Shown here: piece after piece, positions 1 through 7,800 of the stretch
Position numbering within the stretch: position 1 is the stretch's first letter
Layout: each line of letters begins with the position of its first letter
Source: DATJHM01 sp035493895
GTDB taxonomy: Bacteria > Chloroflexota > Ktedonobacteria > Ktedonobacterales > Ktedonobacteraceae
DNA: 9,025 nt
Assembly: GCA_035493895.1 (NCBI GenBank)
Contig: DATJHM010000343.1
Coordinates: forward strand, 1-9,025
Direction of reading: 5' to 3'
Made by a program: the position numbers and the translations under genes
Notes under the pieces: generated by a model
The model's input: the letters and a program-made list of their open reading frames with translations, nothing else
What the model was told of the DNA's origin: nothing
The model's database searches: none

Positions 1-791
1 ATCTCTGCATCCTGATAGTGAGTCGTGGCCTTCACGATCGCTTTTGCGCGCTTCATCGGGTCGCCCGACTTGAAGATGCCCGAGCCGACAAACACGCCTT
101 CCGCACCCAATCGCATCATCAGGGCGGCGTCTGCGGGCGTCGCCACGCCACCTGCGGAGAAATTGACCACCGGCAGCTTGCCTGTATGTGCGACCTCGAG
201 GACCAGATCGTAGGGAGCGCCCAGGTTCTTCGCCTCGGCCATCAGCTCCTCCTCAGGAAGGGCTTGTAGACGACGGATGCCACCCATGATCGTGCGCATG
301 TGGCGTACGGCTTCGACGACGTTCCCGGTGCCAGCCTCGCCCTTCGTGCGGATCATCGCGGCACCCTCACCGATGCGGCGCAATGCTTCACCGAGATCGC
401 GTGCACCACAGACAAAAGGAACCGAGAAGAGATGTTTATTCACATGATAGCTCTCATCAGCTGGCGTCAGTACCTCGGACTCATCAACGCAATCGACGCC
501 GATGGCCTGCAAGATCTCGGCCTCCACAAAATGGCCGATGCGGCACTTCGCCATCACGGGAATCGTCACGGCATTTTTAATCTCGATGATCAGTTCGGGA
601 TCGCTCATGCGCGCCACACCACCCTGGGCACGAATATCGGCTGGCACACGCTCAAGTGCCATGACCGCAGATGCGCCCGCCTCTTCCGCGATACGGGCCT
701 GCTCCGCGTTAATGACATCGCAAATAACCCCACCTTTGAGCATTTCTGGAAAACTACGCTTTACCTGTATTGTTCCTGTCTGCTTTTGCAT
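1..791 (-). CDS. pdxS: Pyridoxal 5'-phosphate synthase lyase subunit PdxS (3' end cut by window edge)
   Basis: PdxS condenses ribose 5-phosphate, glyceraldehyde 3-phosphate and ammonia (delivered by the glutaminase PdxT) into pyridoxal 5'-phosphate in the cytoplasm (DXP-independent vitamin B6 route). I translated the minus strand by hand: it opens MQKQTGTIQVKRSFPEMLKGG and stays open to the left edge, giving 263 residues of an expected 290 to 300. Family hallmarks are present: D25, the Schiff-base lysine K82 in PVMAKCRIGH, the second catalytic lysine K150 in MIRTKGEAGTGN, the phosphate-binding GEAGTG loop at 151-156, and FVGSGIFKSGDP near the visible end. The TIM-barrel core is intact; only about 30 C-terminal residues are missing. 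The ATG at 791 is supported by an AGGAGA box nine bases upstream and by the usual PdxS N-terminus. pdxT would be expected further left, outside the window. Identity is close to certain. Confidence 0.97.
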   Translation of the reverse strand, partial: MQKQTGTIQVKRSFPEMLKGGVICDVINAEQARIAEEAGASAVMALERVPADIRAQGGVARMSDPELIIEIKNAVTIPVMAKCRIGHFVEAEILQAIGVDCVDESEVLTPADESYHVNKHLFSVPFVCGARDLGEALRRIGEGAAMIRTKGEAGTGNVVEAVRHMRTIMGGIRRLQALPEEELMAEAKNLGAPYDLVLEVAHTGKLPVVNFSAGGVATPADAALMMRLGAEGVFVGSGIFKSGDPMKRAKAIVKATTHYQDAE

Positions 792-800
792 GCTTAAGTG

Positions 801-806
801 TCTCCT
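801..806 (-). promoter_or_regulatory. Ribosome binding site of pdxS
   Basis: AGGAGA on the minus strand, nine bases before the ATG at 791. It fixes the start codon of pdxS. Confidence 0.75.
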
Positions 807-915
807 GGCGTGTGTATATGTGTAGACTATTTGAAATTACCAGTGGGAATGTGGCGGCCTTATGACCCTACATCCAGAGGGATCTGGCAAATATTGTATG
901 CCTCTATTATTCAAA

Positions 916-928
916 TTCTATCATAGAA
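916..928. promoter_or_regulatory. 13-base palindrome, possible operator upstream of pdxS
   Basis: TTCTAT-C-ATAGAA is a perfect dyad around one central base. It overlaps the best minus-strand -10 candidate (TATGAT, 920-925) and lies about 125 bases before the pdxS start. The symmetry is seen directly; a repressor or activator role is only inferred, and an AT-rich palindrome of this size can arise by chance. Confidence 0.25.
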
Positions 929-962
929 GGAGAATGCCGCCTACAGCCAATTTGTGAGGAGA

Positions 963-1040
963 AGGCCAGCCATCTTCATTGGCTCATGCAGTATGAGCGC
1001 GCCGGGGACATACTCATGGGCAGATTGGCTGGCCGTTTTT
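963..1040. terminator. Probable intrinsic terminator hairpin between the kinase gene and pdxS
   Basis: GGCCAGCCA at 964-972 pairs with TGGCTGGCC at 1026-1034. Allowing one bulged T, the stem extends to 12 bp through ATCT/AGAT. Read on the plus strand the stem is followed at once by GTTTTTCTG (1035-1043), the classical terminator tail. Read on the minus strand, the direction of the known genes, it lies 54 to 131 bases after the kinase stop, is preceded by an A-run and followed only by the pyrimidine stretch TTCTCCTC. It could therefore act in both directions, but the T-run favours plus. The apical part is long (about 50 bases) and holds a second hairpin, GCTCAT (982-987) with ATGAGC (993-998). 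It likely separates pdxS from the upstream cassette. Confidence 0.55.
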
Positions 1041-1094
1041 CTGTTGTGTCTTACCGATTCTGTACTCTTGGCGAGAAGGATAAGTTATGGTCAT

Positions 1095-3002
1095 TTAACG
1101 TTGTTTATTTTTGAGCACGTAGTTTATATGTAAGAGCAGACTGATAACGAGTGTAATCAGTGCGATGATAAGTGGTGGCACGGGTTCGAGTTTGATGGCG
1201 TTACGCAGGTTTATGGCCAGAGCCCAGCTTCCCATAAACCAGTAAATGATCAGGCAGGTAGCGAAAAAGAGGGCAAAGTATCTTTTTTTGAGAGCGACAC
1301 AAAGCGATCTTAAAAAAAGGGCGATGATGAAGCTAAAGAACCAGACATACCAGCCAGAATCTGGGGCGTTACTCGGGTTGAGCAAGACTCCCAGGGCAAC
1401 AGCAAGCACAAAATCGACGGCGCTCCCTCCATAAAAAAAGGATTGATTTTTGCTGTCTTTGAGGAAGCGAGGATTGAGCCAGGATGTATACCACCTTGCC
1501 TGCGAATGTGAGTGCGGTGTGTGGGCCCGGGACCCGGAGGAGCCTGTTGAGCTAAAGGAAAAGCCTCCCGGAGTGGCCGGGATGGTGCTGCTGGAGTTAA
1601 TGGCGTTGCTTCCACCACTCGAGCCAGGAGCGGGATTGGCATAAAATGGGTTGCTACCAGCTGCACTGGCGTTGTTGCCTGCCGGTCCTGGCAGCACGAT
1701 TGGTCCTGGCGTATTCAGGGGGGGAGTACCGACAGCTTGATAGGGAAAAGGTGAACCGTTATTGACCGCTTGATTGATGAACGGAGAATGATTGCCAGGT
1801 GTCTGGTTGCTGGCAGGCGTGGGAGCGGGCGCAGGAGATGGGAGCGGATTGAAGCTGCCCAGATTTATTGCGGGGGAGCCCGGAGTATTGTTTACTGGCG
1901 TCGGATCAGGTGTGTTTGCGGGAGGGGCAGGCGGCACATTGCCTGCGGGCGGATTGGGAGGAGCAGGCGGCGTGTTGCCTCCGGCGGCGTTTGCGCCAAT
2001 AAATGAGCTGGCCGCTGGAGCCTGGTTGAGCAAAGGTGATGGTGCTGCTGGACTGGTGCTGCCAGCGGCGGCTGATATATTGCCAACCATATTTGCTGGT
2101 GTTAGTGGAGGATAGGCGGATTGCGCGGCAGGCTGAGGGCTCGGGCTGGCGGGCCGGTTATTTTGTGTGGACTGGTTGAGGGAGAGATAGGGGTTATTGA
2201 TCGCCTTCTCAAAATCATCTGCAAACTCTTCTACGCGCCGGTAGCGATCCATTACTTGCTCGCTGAGTGCTTTGAGAATTACCGATTCCAGCGCGGGCGG
2301 AATGTTGGCAAGCTTTTTGCGCAGATCTGGCAGCTTTGTTGATTGCTGAGTGCGTATATCTATAGGCTTACCTTTGAACGGCAGGCTGCCACAGAGCCAT
2401 TCGAAGATCACAATAGCCAGAGAATACTGGTCGCTGGCAAGCGCAGGATGGCCCTCTAACTGCTCAGGGGCCATGTAGCCATTCGTGCCCATAACGTCCT
2501 GTGTCTTGGGATAAGGGAGCGTCTGGCCGGGCATAGCGATGCCAAAGTCGCTCAGCAGGACATTGTTATTACTGTCCAGGAGCATATTTTCCGGCTTGAT
2601 ATCCCGATGAATAATGCGGCTATCGTGCGCATATTGCAAGCCGCTCGCTATCTGTTTGACATAATGTAAGACCTGTTGAAGAGAGAGAATACTGCCGCGT
2701 GGATGCTGCTGGCGCAGCGTGCCGTGGGGAGCGTAATCCAGGATCAGATAGGGTTTGCTCCCCTGAATGCCGCAATCGAGAAGCTTAATAATATGGGGAT
2801 GGTCCAGATGTCCGAGATGGCGAGCTTCATTCAAAAATGTATCCTGCTCGTCTGGCGTGGGAAGTAGGATATTGAGTACCTTGATGGCTACCTCGTGCTG
2901 GTCGAGCAGGCGGCGTCCCAGCCACACCTCGGCGAAGCCTCCTGATCCCAGCAATTTCACCAGCGTATAGTTACTGAACTGATCGCCTACCTGTTGGGTC
3001 AT
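1095..3002 (-). CDS. Hanks-type Ser/Thr protein kinase with Pro/Ala/Asn-rich linker and four C-terminal membrane segments
   Basis: A eukaryotic-like protein kinase that phosphorylates Ser/Thr on protein partners, probably at the inner face of the membrane. All catalytic elements are visible: Gly-rich loop GSGGFAEV (19-26), ATP lysine K41 in VAIK, helix C glutamate E59, HRDIKPEN (132-139) with D134 and N139, DFG (152-154), GTNGYMAPE (172-180), and R253 near the end of the fold. The domain spans about 12-268, so it should be active. Residues 269-525 form a low-complexity linker rich in Pro, Ala, Asn, Gly and Ser. Four hydrophobic segments follow at about 525-542, 550-571, 574-598 and 608-630, with a short basic tail. 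No PASTA or other sensor domain is seen. The ATG at 3002 has AGGAGG five bases upstream. It is last in the co-oriented cassette, 116 bases after the coiled-coil gene. Its substrate is not known; the neighbours are candidates. Confidence 0.95.
   Translation of the reverse strand: MTQQVGDQFSNYTLVKLLGSGGFAEVWLGRRLLDQHEVAIKVLNILLPTPDEQDTFLNEARHLGHLDHPHIIKLLDCGIQGSKPYLILDYAPHGTLRQQHPRGSILSLQQVLHYVKQIASGLQYAHDSRIIHRDIKPENMLLDSNNNVLLSDFGIAMPGQTLPYPKTQDVMGTNGYMAPEQLEGHPALASDQYSLAIVIFEWLCGSLPFKGKPIDIRTQQSTKLPDLRKKLANIPPALESVILKALSEQVMDRYRRVEEFADDFEKAINNPYLSLNQSTQNNRPASPSPQPAAQSAYPPLTPANMVGNISAAAGSTSPAAPSPLLNQAPAASSFIGANAAGGNTPPAPPNPPAGNVPPAPPANTPDPTPVNNTPGSPAINLGSFNPLPSPAPAPTPASNQTPGNHSPFINQAVNNGSPFPYQAVGTPPLNTPGPIVLPGPAGNNASAAGSNPFYANPAPGSSGGSNAINSSSTIPATPGGFSFSSTGSSGSRAHTPHSHSQARWYTSWLNPRFLKDSKNQSFFYGGSAVDFVLAVALGVLLNPSNAPDSGWYVWFFSFIIALFLRSLCVALKKRYFALFFATCLIIYWFMGSWALAINLRNAIKLEPVPPLIIALITLVISLLLHINYVLKNKQR
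1920..1991 (-). repeat. Two-copy 36-base imperfect tandem repeat in the kinase linker
   Basis: Units 1920-1955 and 1956-1991 match at 27 of 36 positions. The length is a multiple of three, so each unit adds 12 residues. On the protein both copies centre on a PPAPP motif preceded by GN and a further residue (GNTPPAPP, GNVPPAPP). This suggests the linker grew by in-frame duplication. Confidence 0.6.
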
Positions 3003-3007
3003 ATATA

Positions 3008-3013
3008 CCTCCT
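3008..3013 (-). promoter_or_regulatory. Ribosome binding site of the kinase gene
   Basis: A consensus AGGAGG five bases before the ATG at 3002. It is the strongest Shine-Dalgarno box in the window and supports the chosen start. Confidence 0.8.
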
Positions 3014-3073
3014 ATTTGGATAGAGGCAAAAAGAGCATTGCTTCTATTTGTATTTGCATGAATGAATACGGCG

Positions 3074-3100
3074 GCCAGACAATTTAGAAGATTGTCTGGC
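3074..3100. other. Perfect 10 bp hairpin between the coiled-coil gene and the kinase gene
   Basis: GCCAGACAAT (3074-3083) and ATTGTCTGGC (3091-3100) are exact reverse complements with a seven-base loop. The hairpin begins 18 bases after the stop of the coiled-coil gene and ends 71 bases before the kinase ATG. Neither strand shows a T-run after the stem, so it is not a typical intrinsic terminator. It could be a transcript-processing or stabilising element, a partial attenuator, or a protein-binding dyad. Confidence 0.6.
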
Positions 3101-3118
3101 TAAGAGAGAACAGCGAGC

Positions 3119-4765
3119 TTATGGCCCCAGGCGATGATCGAGTTTAGTAGTGACGCTCTCGAGATGTAGGGCGACCTTTTCAAGCGTGTTCGCGCCTGCG
3201 TTGACCCCGGCTGCCGCGCTTGAGTAGTGTTGAATTGGAGCCAGCATATCACCCTTGAGCGCGTTAGGAAGTGCGCGCAGGGCCTGGACGAAGCGATCGA
3301 CATCGACGGCCATGCTGCGCAATTCGGGTCCCGCCTCGCGTACCGACTTGAGGACATTCCTGATCTCAGCAGTCGCGGCCGCCATCTCGCTGGTTAATTT
3401 TCGTTGCTCCCCCTGCAGTGACTGCATAGAATTGAGAAGCTGCGTCTGCTCGGCGGCGGCTTTGCCCAGGACCTGTACCACCCTGTTCAAAGCATTTGTG
3501 CCTGTTTCCAGCTCTGATGCGGCATCGAGCAGAGACACGCCCAGTTTTTGCTGCTCTGCGAGAAGCTGATTGAAGCTAGTGTGTATCAGGCTATGGAGTT
3601 CGCCCCCTATTCTTGTCTGCTCGTTTATTTGTTGTGTGAAGAGCGTACTGAGCATCGTGCGTAGATCCTGGGTCGCCCGTTGTTGGTTGGTGGTATGCTG
3701 GTCCAATGTTGTTTGTAGCTGTTGCAGAGCAGAGTTCAGCAGTGTGTGTTGAGCCTGATTTGCCTGCTGTTGTTCTGTGAGTAGTTGATTGAGTCCGTTG
3801 GCGAGTACCGTTTGCAGTTCCTGACGCCATTTATTCTGGTCGGCCACGAGCTGTCCCAGTGATGTTGTCATAGCCTTGAGCTCAGCTAATCCTTGAGTTG
3901 CGGCCACGACCAGTGCAGGTATTTCTTTGACTGGCACCAGGATCTCCTGGAGGGTTGTAGTAAGATTGGTGTTCGTTTGTTGAATTGAAGTTGCGGCTGC
4001 AAGCATATCTTGTGACATTTTGGAAAGCGTAGTCGTGAAAGTCGTGAGATCGCCCCGGTTTTTGCGTTCTGCCTCCAACTCATGAATAAATTGTTCGGTC
4101 GTCTGTTTAAAGTTTTCGCCGAATTGGAACAGGTAGCGAGAGATATCATTTAGATTATTGGGTTGTCTGGCCTGTTGTTGGCGACGGATCTGAGCGAGGC
4201 AGAGAGCCGCATCACCTAAAGCATGAGAGAGGCGCATGCGGAGCAACTCGGCATATTTCTCATGCTGAGTGGTAATGAGATTCTGTCTCCAGGTTGTTGC
4301 GAGCGTAAGAATGAAAATGACAGCGAGGAGAATAGCGTCACCAAAGGCGAGATTATTCAGGATGAATATATTCGGCAATGTATGATTAAAGCCCTCTTGC
4401 CACAGGTAGAGAAATGAATGCAATTCTTGATTGCGATCGATTGTGACCAGTTGTTGATATTTCTCAGATGCCTGTGAGATGCCGAGCCAGGTGATCATAA
4501 GGGGCACGAGGACCAGACCGTTGCGCAGCCATTCCAGGAAACTGATGCTGCGTCCTGGTGTGGAGCGGCTCTTGATGGCCTCGGCTATCGGGCCAGGGTC
4601 AATGATTTGTTGAAGATTGGTCGCGGCCCAGTCTTCGGCGGTGGGATCGCCGCCGAGGGCAATCATAAGCTGGCGAATGCGCGAGGCTGAGATTACATCG
4701 CCATGACCTGATAAGGTTTCGGCCAGCTCGTCCAGTTCTTTCTGTATTGCTGTAGGATCAATCAT
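3119..4765 (-). CDS. Two-pass membrane protein with long cytoplasmic coiled-coil tail, function unknown
   Basis: I do not recognise a named family. The 548-residue protein has a helical N-terminal stretch (about 1-60), a first membrane segment at about 80-97 (WLRNGLVLVPLMITWLGIS), a loop of about 40 residues, a second segment at about 139-158, then about 390 residues that look almost wholly helical and coiled-coil. This tail is rich in Gln, Leu, Thr and Ala and has a repeated NQLLxEQQ motif (326-333 and 399-406). Basic residues flank both segments on the same side (KSRSTPGR before the first; WRQ and RMR after the second), predicting both ends in the cytoplasm, like a chemoreceptor without a sensor domain. 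The ATG at 4765 is chosen because AAGGGGA lies five bases upstream; a TTG at 4786 overlaps that box. It lies between the GAP1-like gene and the kinase. A membrane scaffold or kinase substrate is a guess. Confidence 0.9.
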   Translation of the reverse strand: MIDPTAIQKELDELAETLSGHGDVISASRIRQLMIALGGDPTAEDWAATNLQQIIDPGPIAEAIKSRSTPGRSISFLEWLRNGLVLVPLMITWLGISQASEKYQQLVTIDRNQELHSFLYLWQEGFNHTLPNIFILNNLAFGDAILLAVIFILTLATTWRQNLITTQHEKYAELLRMRLSHALGDAALCLAQIRRQQQARQPNNLNDISRYLFQFGENFKQTTEQFIHELEAERKNRGDLTTFTTTLSKMSQDMLAAATSIQQTNTNLTTTLQEILVPVKEIPALVVAATQGLAELKAMTTSLGQLVADQNKWRQELQTVLANGLNQLLTEQQQANQAQHTLLNSALQQLQTTLDQHTTNQQRATQDLRTMLSTLFTQQINEQTRIGGELHSLIHTSFNQLLAEQQKLGVSLLDAASELETGTNALNRVVQVLGKAAAEQTQLLNSMQSLQGEQRKLTSEMAAATAEIRNVLKSVREAGPELRSMAVDVDRFVQALRALPNALKGDMLAPIQHYSSAAAGVNAGANTLEKVALHLESVTTKLDHRLGP

Positions 4766-4770
4766 ACCGT

Positions 4771-4777
4771 TCCCCTT
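4771..4777 (-). promoter_or_regulatory. Ribosome binding site deciding the start of the coiled-coil membrane protein
   Basis: AAGGGGA on the minus strand, five bases before the ATG at 4765. An in-frame TTG at 4784-4786 would place this box inside the coding region, so the ATG is preferred. Confidence 0.65.
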
Positions 4778-4778
4778 A

Positions 4779-4818
4779 ATGCACAACCAGACAAAACGTT
4801 ACTATTATAAATGTGCAT
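4779..4818 (-). promoter_or_regulatory. TATAAT box bracketed by a 7 bp inverted repeat, possible regulated promoter
   Basis: On the minus strand a perfect TATAAT occupies 4804-4809. No good -35 hexamer lies 16-18 bases before it, so a promoter here would need an activator or be weak. ATGCACA (4812-4818 on the minus strand) and TGTGCAT (4779-4785) form an exact inverted repeat, with 26 bases between arms and about 33 bases centre to centre, close to three helical turns. One arm lies just upstream of the -10 box and the other downstream, near the ribosome binding site. An internal promoter for the coiled-coil and kinase genes under a dimeric regulator is possible, but it rests on pattern alone. 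Confidence 0.35.
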
Positions 4819-4858
4819 GATGAGATAGTTACTCCCTAAAAATCGATTATTGAAAATC

Positions 4859-7800
4859 CTATTTATCCATCGGCAAGAAACGCCGCCAGCCATGATGAGG
4901 AGGCGTGACGCGTGCGAGTACATAATTAACATGTATGTAATCTTTCTCTCTGGACCTCCGTTCTTTTAGCCAGACTTCTAATTTTTTATCCTGTTGCCTG
5001 TACACCATCGCTTCAAAGTGTCTGCGCTTGATGAGCATGTACAGTGTTTTTTTGGTAATAGTTTCCACGGTTGAAGAGGGCTTGTTCCAGCCGGAAGATT
5101 TCACCATGTCATCGTAGATCAGGACAAGTTCAGTATGGATGCCCTCTTCAAACCCGTTGTAAAACTGCATATTTATTTGTTTCTGTGCGATTTGATTGTT
5201 GATCTCATCCTGAAACAGAATATGATCGATTAGCTCCTCAAGTGTGTCATAGCGGAATTTATCGTTGTTCTTAGATTGAAGAGTAGTTTTGATCGCATAC
5301 CGTTCCTCTTTCTTTGGTTTGGGATCAGCCTTTTGCTGGGCAGTATTACCGCGTTCAATGGCTGCGATCTCATAGTCCAGCTTTTTGATTCTATAGCCCA
5401 GGTATGTCCGTTTATTTTCGATCGTTGATTCGAGATCTTCCAGCAGAATCTTTCTTTCTTTGACCGTTGCCACGATCTGTTGTTGCTCAGATTGGGTTGT
5501 TCGTGTTGCGTAAAGACCTTGTGGTTGTACTGATTGCCCTTCGTAAGACTGATGCGGTGCTACCTGAGGATTGGGCGGTGGATAGTCATTCAGGACAGTG
5601 CTCATTGCCAGTCTTCCTGAAACTATCGGTGATGTCGGACCCTGGCGCATCTGTTTGACTCGTTGTTCCTGTTCCGCCGTAAGGCGCAGATCAGAGTAGT
5701 AGTTCTTGAGCTTGCTGGTTGTTTGCAAGACGGTTTGAGCATCATTGGCGTGATAAGCCTGTACAAAACTTGTAGCCAGCCTTACAATATTGAGATCCTG
5801 CTCATCGAGATAGTGTTCGTAGACGGGCTGGAACAACCTGGCGATTTCAAAGAGGGCTGGCTCATCTATGGCATGCATGAATTTCAGGAAGAGGAGAGCT
5901 TTTTGCCACTCGGCGGCCAGATTCGGCGACCAGAGCGGCTCTGGCAGATATTTATCGCGGACCTGCGAAGTTGTCCCTTTGAAGAGTGCCAGGAAACAGG
6001 TATTAATGAAAGTTTCTTTCTCAATCGATGGAAGCCGACATCCCTCGGCAAGGATCGTCCTGGCATAAACCGCAATTCGGTAGGGAGGATCGTCCTGTCC
6101 ATACTTTTCACCGGCAGCGGTTGCCATATCTTGCAGAAGTTGTCGTTCGGCTCCTCGACCCAGGTTATCAAGCACGCGGGTCAGATCGGCTTCGCTTGCT
6201 ACCAGTTCGACCAGATGTGGGAGGAGCGTTGTTAACAGCTTTTTCTGAATATCTGGCAATGGCTGGACCATGTTGTGAATATTCTGGTCCAGAGCGCGCA
6301 ACGAATCTGATGTCGCTTGGGGCTGAAGCAGAAACTGAGCAATGCTGTACCAGCCTGCGACCGATTGGTAGATGTGTGTGGGTAACTGCAAGGCAGGAGT
6401 CAGCTGCCTCTGCAAGAGCTGTCGCAGGAGTTTTTGCGTTGGGTCTGCATTGATATATCCCACATCGAAGTTCTTCAGGTAGTTTTCAAGCAAGTCCAGC
6501 ATAGTGCGGGGAAGTTCATAACTGGTAATTAGCACCTGGCAGTGGTTTTCGAGCAGGTCTACGATGTCTCGAACGACTTTAATGTTCGCTGCCTGGAGAA
6601 GTTGTTCGACCAGATCTTTTTGATAGGAACTGGCGGTAACGAGTTGATCCAGTAGACGAAGCTTGTGCATATAGTTATTAGTAGCCAGAAGCCTGAAGAA
6701 TTCGATAATGGTAAGCTGGTGAGCAGGCGATTTCATGAGCGTTTGTATGACTTCTTCAAACGCGTACGGGTTGGCTTTGACTACGTCGTGCACCTGAGTT
6801 GATGGAAACATGCGATATGAATCCAGCGCTTTTATGATTGCTACGCTGTTCCAGTCAGCGGGCAGGCCGAGTGCAAGGAATTGACCGAGGTCAGACCAGG
6901 ACACCTCTAACCAGAGCCTGAGATTTGTTTGCGCTTCTTGCGTTTGTAGAGAAGGAGTTGTTTGCCAGGTTTTTAGTAACAGAGAGCGCAATTCCCAGTC
7001 GGTATAACGGTAGGTGTGATTACTGGCGAGAATACGAAGCAGATTGTTCCAGATTGTGGCGTCCTGAGCTGGTACGGCCGCATCCAATATCTGCAAAAGA
7101 TGGCGAATTGTGGGAATGTAGTGCTGTTGTTTCTGGAGCGCCTCTTCATTGATAGCGACTACGAGCTGATTGACCGAAGCTTGCGCAAAAGAGAGAAGGA
7201 GGTCCGGGCTGAGTGATCTGGTATCAACGCGACCGCGTAGATCGTGTGTGGTTTTTTGCCCCTGCATATTCCACCAACGAATAAAGCCGGGAGTGGTAGC
7301 GATCATGCGCAACTCTTCGAGGAGCTGGAGCCAGAGAAGCGGGGCGCGCTCGTGAGGCGCTACCTGCACAAGAATAGTATTTCTGAAGTCAAGCTCGGCC
7401 GCCTGATCATTGCGGATCGCCTCGCGCAACGAAGAAGAAGTTTGGTTGGTAAAGAGCCGGAAACTCTTCTGCAAATTGCTCTCCGGTTGCTGACTTATCA
7501 GATTGGCAACTTTCTTCAGACCGGTTTTGCCAGAGCGTTGATACCACTGGTCACAGAGGGTGGTATAAGGGATCGTGCCCAGCGCATTCAGTAAAATGTT
7601 CCAGGCATCAGGCTCGCTCTGAGGGGGAGCGGATGCTGCAAAGAGCTCGCCCCAGAAGAGAACGGCTGCTGTGTCGGTCTGGGCAGGAGTATTGCGGAGG
7701 GTGTTGACTAGCTCTTGTGCGGCAGTAGAGGCAAAATTGGATAAGGCGCTGGAAAGGCTACTTTCTGCAACCGTGTTCGCGCGTTGCCGGAGTTGCTCAA

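Larger units (their letters stand above)
792..1094. other. Intergenic region between the kinase gene and pdxS
   Basis: A 303-base stretch with no convincing gene. It must carry the pdxS leader and promoter and the end of the kinase transcript. On the minus strand a weak promoter candidate is TTGGCT (945-950) and TATGAT (920-925), but the spacer is 19 bases, so this is tentative. The TATGAT lies in a perfect 13-base palindrome, 916-928. A 5 bp hairpin with a four-base loop (CCAGA/TCTGG) lies at 874-887. The distal half contains the large hairpin listed separately. The longest short plus-strand reading frame starts at 862 and encodes only 31 residues without a ribosome binding site. Confidence 0.6.

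Noticed and set aside
300..797. Plus-strand open frame of 165 codons
   Set aside because: It lies entirely opposite pdxS, whose catalytic motifs are unmistakable on the minus strand.
862..957. Short plus-strand frame of 31 codons ending just before the large hairpin
   Set aside because: The position before a T-run is suggestive, but there is no ribosome binding site before the ATG and the composition is not protein-like.
1792..2115. Plus-strand open frame rich in Gly and Ala opposite the kinase linker
   Set aside because: It is the mirror of the Pro/Ala/Asn-rich linker codons. It has no ribosome binding site and no recognisable domain, while the opposite strand encodes a complete kinase.
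3119..4765. Zorya ZorA or chemoreceptor identity for the coiled-coil membrane protein
   Set aside because: Only two membrane segments are visible, with no MotA-type channel, no ZorB partner beside it and no chemoreceptor tip motif.
4766..4786. Longer version of the coiled-coil protein starting at TTG 4786
   Set aside because: The clear AAGGGGA box at 4771-4777 would lie inside that extension; the ATG at 4765 fits better.
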